From Chamaecrista fasciculata (lineage: Eukaryota; Streptophyta; Magnoliopsida; Fabales; Fabaceae): a stretch of 64,000 nucleotides of DNA. The notes under the pieces are model-generated. The model saw only the letters and a list, made by a program, of their open reading frames with translations, was not told the origin of the DNA and ran no database searches. Shown here one piece after another: positions 60,759 through 64,000 of the stretch. The stretch lies in assembly GCA_003254925.1 (NCBI GenBank), contig QANZ01010589.1, positions 457,137 to 521,136 of the forward strand. The letters are read 5' to 3'. Every line of letters begins with the position of its first letter. Within the stretch, counting starts at the first letter, position 1. Position numbers and translations under genes: made by a program.

Positions 60759-61189
60759 GGGGTAAATTACACATTGGTACCCTGTGGTTTGATCCTATTT
60801 CACTTTGGTACCCTGTGGTTTGAAACTTGACACTTTGGTACCCTGTGGTATTCTTCATTAACACTTTGGTACCCTTGGGAGCTATTTTGTAATTTTAACC
60901 ATAACAAATTTTTCAAAAATTACATATTGACCCCAAAAAATTTTCAAAAAATTACAAATAGGTCCCTGAATACATATTATCTATGGACTAAAATGAAAAC
61001 TTTAAAAAAATTTTGGGGTCAATATGTAATTTGTGCAAAATTTTTTATGGTTAAAATTACAAATCAGCTCCCAAGTGTACCAAAGTGTTAATGGAGAATA
61101 CCACAGGGTACCAAAGTGTCAGGTTTCAAACTACAGGGTACCAAAGTGAAATAAGGTCAAACCACGGGGTACCAAAATGTAATTTACCC
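60759..61189. mobile_element. MULE-type foldback element (family C)
   Basis: The arms begin GGGGTAAATTACACATTGGT and (inverted) GGGTAAATTACATTTTGGTA, each with four TTGGTACCCTGTGGT-like copies. The 9-bp target duplication TTATTTTTT (60750-60758 and 61190-61198) is perfect. Same family as 10936-11365. Confidence 0.85.
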
Positions 61190-61198
61190 TTATTTTTT

Positions 61199-62400
61199 TA
61201 ATGCTGTAATGCATTCGTTGAGGTTTACGTTAATAGTTATCAACTTAATTATGATTAATGATGGGACCAACACATATATATATTATATTACTTTTATTAA
61301 AATATAGTATTATATTTTCAATATCTAATAATAATCACTGTTAATGAGTCATGTATTTTATTTGAAAGAAGCTCGGGATAGACTCTAGTTTTGATAAATT
61401 GTTATTACTTTACCAGTTAGCTTTTGAGGTGTAATTCTCTTAAGGACTTATACTCGTATTTGGTTCTTGAAATTGTAATTTTGCTTTTTTGTTTTGTTTT
61501 GTTCCCCTTGACCTCGAGATCTACCATAAAATGCAGCTAGCGCACCAAGTTTCATTAACCCTGAGACTGAGAAGAGCAGCAATTTTTCTTGAGTCTCACG
61601 GTGCAAATGCAGCATCTAATTATTAATTAACGTACTAGCTAGGTGTACAATTAATGATAAGTCATGTTTCAAAAGGCATCACCAATATAATATATAGCTT
61701 CAATCTCTGTCTCCTTCCATTCGTGGATATCATATCACTGAAAAAGCAGCATATATAGGAATGAAGGGGGTGGCGGGTTGCGTAAAAACAGATCAGGAAG
61801 CTGATCAATGGATGTGCTTTTATTTTTCAGATTATAAAATATTTATATTATTTAATAATTAAATTATTCAATAAAATTAAATATTAGTTATTTAATTTGT
61901 AAATTAACTAATAAGAATATTCTTCAAATTATTTAAGTTTGTTTTCAAAATTTCATTTAAGTCGTTCTAATTTGAAGATGAGTGGGACTAAATTACATTT
62001 ATTTTTTATATTTCGGACTAATTTGTAATATTCCTCTTTCTCCTATGTTTTTCCAAAATTTCGTTTTGACCACAAAATTTTTTTACAATTTTCATTTTAG
62101 TTCTCAAATATCATGATTGAGGGACATTTTTGTAAATTTTAATTGGGAGAATTCTATAATTTTTGTAAAAATTTGTGAAGTTCATGTCCTCACCACGAAA
62201 AACAGTTTTTAGAACTAAAATGTATTTGTTTTTAAGATTTAGGATTACTTTGTAATTTTACCCTTTTCTAATATTTTTAAAAATTACACTTTGACCCAAA
62301 ATATTTTTATAATTTTTATTTTAATCCTCAACTATATGATCCAGGTTTTGAAACTATTTAAGAGAATTTTGTAATTTTTGCAAAAGTTTGTGAATTTCAT
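61199..62400. other. AT-rich intergenic DNA
   Basis: No gene recognised. Around 61980-62290 phrases such as GGGACTAAATTACA and TTTTGTAATTTTTG recur, perhaps a very old foldback element, but no ends can be defined. Confidence 0.4.
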
Positions 62401-62439
62401 CTTCTACGCTTCAATTTTTAACCTAATCCATATTGACTC

Positions 62440-62532
62440 ATTATTTAAATAGATTAGATTGTATTGATTAATTTTATAATTGGGTTGGGTTGAATTAGAC
62501 TGATAATTTTGGGTTGATATTTTGCCACCCCT
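62440..62532. mobile_element. Solitary hAT-like right end
   Basis: The reverse complement of 62507-62532 reads TAGGGGTGGCAAAATATCAA, a common terminus of plant hAT elements. Repeated GGGTTGGGTTGAATTAG-type sequence precedes it. No matching left end was found upstream. Confidence 0.4.
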
Positions 62533-62671
62533 AATCAAGATGTTAGAGTTATAAGTTTTGAAGCCTCCATAATGCATGTAACCTTCTTCTTCATCAATCT
62601 CAATTACTATCTAGTATCTATATATTATATTCACCCAATTACGCATCCCTCTTATTTCTGTATATTCTATC

Positions 62672-62800
62672 TAGAGGTGTTCAAAACTGAACCAAACCGA
62701 TTGACCGAACCAAACCGAATCGAAGGTGAAACCGAACCAAATCGATAGATGAACGGTTTGGTTTGGTTTGGACGTTGCACAAATCGAACCAAAACGTCAA
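62672..62800. mobile_element. hAT-like left end
   Basis: TAGAGGTGTTCAAAACTGAA followed by ACCAAACCGA-type repeats in both orientations (AACCAAACCG and CGGTTTGGTTTGG) is typical of the subterminal part of a hAT element. No right end was recognised. Confidence 0.5.
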
Positions 62801-63090
62801 ACTGCTAAAACTCTTATTTACTTATATATATACACATACCTCGTATTCTCATTAGGTAACTTATACTTTATTACTCATACATACAATATCAACATTGAGA
62901 ATTTATTTACAAGTTTGAAAATATTTGCACCTTCATATATATATATATATATATATATACACTTGTAAGTTAAAAGTTGTTATATACTAATGATTTTTGC
63001 TAAAAAAGTAGAAAATTATTTTGTTGTTTATAACAGAATGAGAATATTATTATATTATACAACATATTATAATGCACCATCAGTGATTAT

Positions 63091-64000
63091 CAGTGATGTT
63101 AAACCCGAACCGGACCGGCCGGTCCGATCGGGAGCCAAAGTGCATGGCGATCTGGTTCAACCCAAAGAACCAAAGTCAGGGGTTAGACCGGAATGGACCG
63201 GGAAAAACCGGCCCAAAACCGGGAAACCGGGTCCACCCGGTGGACCGGCGGTTCTAAAATTTTTTTTTTCAACTGCCTTAGAAAATAAAAAAAAAAACAC
63301 TAAAACCCCTCATTTCGCATTTTGCTTCCTTCCTTCAGACTTCACTTCAGAAATTGGGGACCAAATTGAACCCTAGGGCCTAGACTCCTTCCGCCGCTGC
63401 TGCTTTTCCGCCGTCGCCACTCCTTCCGCCGTCGTCGCTGCTACTTCCGCCACCACCGCTGCTGTCCTCTGGGTCTCGGTTTTGAAGGAAGAGGTGAGTT
63501 TAAAGTCCATTCTCACCTCCCCTGCTCCACCTCATGGCCGCTCCTTTCGTCGTCGTCTCTGCTTCCGCCGCTGCCGCTGCTACTTCCGTCGCCGCCGCTG
63601 CTGTCCTCTCGGTCTGGGTATTGCAGCAACAAGTGAGTTTAAACTTTAAACTTTAAAGTTTAAACAAATTTACTCTAGTGTTGAATTCATGCCCATGTGT
63701 TGAATAATCTGATGGTTGAATTCATGCCCATGTGTTGAATAATCTGATGGTTCATGTTTGGTTGAGAAGTTCATCTTCAATTAGATAAAGTTTGCTCAGT
63801 TTTTCATTTTGACTGATATTGTTCAGTTTTGAGTTTCATAGCACATAATTTAATTTCAGTTTTGAGTATGTCTGTATTGCGTATCTGTGTATGACTGTAT
63901 TCATCTTGTTTGGCTTTTGAAGGCAATATATATATATTTATATATATATATATATATGTAATGGCATAGAAGGCAGAGAATTATTTGTAACAGATTACAT
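63091..64000. mobile_element. Probable left end of a hAT element running past the window
   Basis: CAGTGATGTTAAACCCGAAC followed by dense ACCGG/CCGGT repeats (63091-63255) resembles the left terminus of Ac/Tag-type hAT elements. A non-coding, CCG-rich leader follows (about 63380-63610), with GGAAGAGGTGAGTT and CAACAAGTGAGTT that could be splice donors. A 36-bp tandem duplication (ATTCATGCCCATGTGTTGAA and on) lies at about 63682-63753. No transposase is seen before the window ends. Confidence 0.45.

Noticed and set aside
1..64000. CRISPR arrays, operons, bacterial signals
   Set aside because: The window is plant nuclear DNA with spliced genes; the repeats found are transposon arms or microsatellites.

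Overview
The window is nuclear DNA from a flowering plant, most likely a eudicot. It is AT-rich, its genes have GT/AG introns, and its proteins belong to plant-specific families (BAHD acyltransferase, class II 4CL, MTERF5, WEB family, GT106). The gaps between genes are full of small non-autonomous DNA transposons. I cannot name the species. There is one long assembly gap (15573-16157) and one single N (53267).

Genes in order: a one-exon BAHD acyltransferase like benzyl alcohol O-benzoyltransferase (1969-3321, +); a FAS1-domain secreted or GPI-anchored protein (7469-8209, +); mitochondrial ribosomal protein uL6m (9068-9376, -) with a 5'UTR intron; a six-exon 4-coumarate:CoA ligase of the 4CL3 type (17708-20997, +); a four-exon MTERF5-like organellar factor (22098-24375, -); a nine-exon O-fucosyltransferase/GT106 glycosyltransferase (25759-30511, -); a twelve-exon plastid-type kinase-like protein lacking the catalytic Asp (31167-35202, +); a five-exon NAA60/MCC1-type N-acetyltransferase (37300-39007, +); a seven-exon NERD-domain protein (45771-52073, -); and a WEB-family coiled-coil protein (52931-56529, -) whose 3' end is disrupted in this assembly. 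I rebuilt the exons by hand from splice signals and checked that the reading phase closes in every multi-exon gene except the WEB gene.

Between the genes lie at least nine foldback elements with long terminal inverted repeats. Five have perfect 9-bp target duplications and one has an 8/9 match, as expected of Mutator-like (MULE) elements. Unrelated families share a repeated subterminal motif (TTTGGTCC or TTTGGTACC). A hAT-type element with a perfect 8-bp target duplication sits in an intron of the NERD gene, and the likely left end of another hAT element starts at 63091. Two patchwork loci carry pieces of neighbouring genes: 4796-4920 joins a BAHD 3' piece to a uL6m 5' piece, and 11942-12748 joins a half transposon to a 97%-identical copy of the uL6m 5'UTR intron. 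Both look like filler DNA from break repair.

The genes do not form one pathway. BAHD and 4CL both act in phenylpropanoid/benzenoid CoA chemistry and lie 14 kb apart. The kinase-like, NAA60 and WEB genes appear to keep a gene order also found in Arabidopsis.
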